From: Bacillus sp. X1(2014)
GTDB taxonomy: Bacteria > Bacillota > Bacilli > Bacillales_B > DSM-18226
Assembly (NCBI RefSeq): GCF_007678255.1
Contig: NZ_VEED01000010.1
Span: forward strand, 1-64,000
Reading direction: 5' to 3'
DNA length: 64,000 nt
Made by a program: the position numbers and the translations under genes. The notes below the pieces were generated by a model, which was not told where the DNA came from, ran no database searches, and saw only the letters and a list, made by a program, of their open reading frames with translations. Positions within the stretch are counted from its first letter, which is position 1. Each line of letters begins with the position of its first letter. Below, in pieces: positions 62,936 to 64,000 of the stretch.

Positions 62936-64000
62936 ATGGATAAAATTTTAGAAGTAAAAGACTTAAATATATCGTTTCATACGTTTTCAGGTGAAGTTAA
63001 AGCTATCCGTGGCGTAAGTTTTGATTTATATAATGGTGAAACCTTAGCCATTGTAGGTGAATCTGGTTCAGGTAAATCCGTAACCACCAAATCTATCATG
63101 CGTTTACTTCCTGAGCATAATTCAGAAATAAAAGGCGGACAGATTCTATTTGATGGCAAGGATTTAACAAAATTAAAAGATAAAGACATGCAAAAAATCC
63201 GTGGGAAAGATATATCAATGATTTTCCAGGATCCAATGACGTCATTAAATCCAACCATGAAAATTGGCAACCAGATTATGGAACCGCTTATTAAACACCA
63301 AAACATGAGCAGACACGCTGCAAAGGAAAGAGCAATTGAATTATTAAAGCTAGTTGGTATTCCTAAGGCGGAGTTAAGAGTGGATCAGTATCCGCATCAG
63401 TTCTCTGGTGGTATGAGGCAAAGGGTTGTTATCGCTATTGCATTGGCATGTAACCCGAAAGTACTTATTGCTGATGAACCGACCACTGCACTTGATGTAA
63501 CCATTCAAGCGCAAATTCTTGAATTAATGAAGGATTTGCAAAAGAAAATTGATACATCTATTATCTTTATTACTCATGATCTTGGTGTGGTTGCAAATGT
63601 AGCCGATCGTGTTGCTGTTATGTACGGAGGAAAAATAGTTGAAATTGGGACTGCAGATGAGATTTTCTATAATCCAAAACATCCATATACATGGGGATTA
63701 ATTAGTTCGATGCCTGATATGGATACCCAAGATGATGAACTATTCTCTATTCCAGGAACACCACCAGATTTATTAGATCCACCAAAAGGGGATGCGTTTG
63801 CACCACGTAATCCATTTGTTATGAAAATAGATTTAGAGCAAGAACCACCATTCTTCAAAGTGTCGGATACGCATTATGCTGCAACATGGCTGCTCCATCC
63901 GGATGCACCAAAAGTTGAACCGCCAGCTGCTGTTTTAAGACGGCAAAATCAATTTTCTGGTAATGCGGATTTAGTCAAAATTGGAAAAACTGGTCAAGCA
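62936..64000 (+). CDS. oppD: Oligopeptide ABC transporter ATP-binding protein OppD (cut by window end)
   Basis: 355 codons visible with no stop; B. subtilis OppD is about 358 residues, so only a few are missing. Walker A GESGSGKS, signature FSGGMRQR, Walker B VLIADEPTTALD. The C-terminal part lacks the cysteine-rich tail of AppD and instead reads FAPRNPFVMKIDLEQEPPFF, as in OppD. GGCAGGTGG lies upstream of ATG 62936, 17 bp after oppC. oppF presumably follows. Confidence 0.92.
   Translation, partial: MDKILEVKDLNISFHTFSGEVKAIRGVSFDLYNGETLAIVGESGSGKSVTTKSIMRLLPEHNSEIKGGQILFDGKDLTKLKDKDMQKIRGKDISMIFQDPMTSLNPTMKIGNQIMEPLIKHQNMSRHAAKERAIELLKLVGIPKAELRVDQYPHQFSGGMRQRVVIAIALACNPKVLIADEPTTALDVTIQAQILELMKDLQKKIDTSIIFITHDLGVVANVADRVAVMYGGKIVEIGTADEIFYNPKHPYTWGLISSMPDMDTQDDELFSIPGTPPDLLDPPKGDAFAPRNPFVMKIDLEQEPPFFKVSDTHYAATWLLHPDAPKVEPPAAVLRRQNQFSGNADLVKIGKTGQA

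Overview
This 64-kb window is ordinary chromosome from a low-GC, endospore-forming Bacillaceae (Bacillus or Neobacillus-like). Evidence is the gene content and order, which follows several Bacillus subtilis neighbourhoods in sequence: yhfN / yhzC-comK / yhjD-yhjE-sipV / addBA / gerP / yisL-yisN-asnO / yitL-yitS-yitT-yitU-yitW / yjzC-yjzD / yjaU-yjaV-comZ-fabHA-fabF-yjaZ / appDFABC-yjbA-trpS-oppABCD. Typical Gram-positive signals support this: strong AGGAGG ribosome sites, GTG and TTG starts, many U-tailed hairpin terminators, a T-box, and CtsR, FapR, CodY and Fnr operators. No tRNA, rRNA, CRISPR array, prophage or IS transposase was seen.

Layout. 0-6.8 kb: AzlCD amino-acid exporter, an M48 membrane protease, an IDEAL-domain protein, the competence regulator ComK, YhjD, an LCP wall-polymer ligase, a TVP38-type membrane protein and signal peptidase I. 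6.9-14.2 kb: the AddAB helicase-nuclease. 14.2-16.3 kb: the six-gene gerP spore-coat permeability operon (minus strand), including gerPD, which is only 58 codons. 16.5-17.8 kb: a cyclic-di-GMP-I riboswitch reading into a solitary CpaF/TadA-type secretion ATPase that has no ATG/GTG/TTG start where its Shine-Dalgarno sequence points. 18.1-22.3 kb: yisL and a tungsten-type aldehyde:ferredoxin oxidoreductase cluster (ThiS/MoaD-like protein, a second small protein ending in Gly-Gly, AOR, MoeB). 22.3-33.1 kb: yisN, asnO, a membrane-anchored alpha-amylase homologue whose three catalytic acids are all replaced, an SDR, YajQ, CvfB, DegV, YitT, small proteins, a HAD phosphatase and a DUF59 Fe-S factor.

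33.1-41.4 kb is an anaerobic-metabolism island: a radical SAM/SPASM protein, two Fnr paralogues with C-terminal CX2CX4C cluster ligands, MoaA, the di-iron repair protein Ric/ScdA, MoeA, MobB and a YwiC-like membrane protein. Five promoters here (radical SAM, moaA, ric, moeA, ywiC) carry Fnr-like sites; in each the site centre is the same distance from a -10 hexamer, placing it at about -41.5. 40.1-40.7 kb holds a full-length and a 40-bp miniature copy of a Bacillaceae intergenic repeat.

41.6-64 kb: YjzC, ClpB under a perfect CtsR box, YjzD, YjaU, YjaV, ComZ (no med), FapR-controlled fabHA-fabF, YjaZ, the App oligopeptide transporter, YjbA, tryptophanyl-tRNA synthetase under a Trp T-box, a DUF3899 protein and the Opp transporter, with oppD cut by the window end just before its expected stop.
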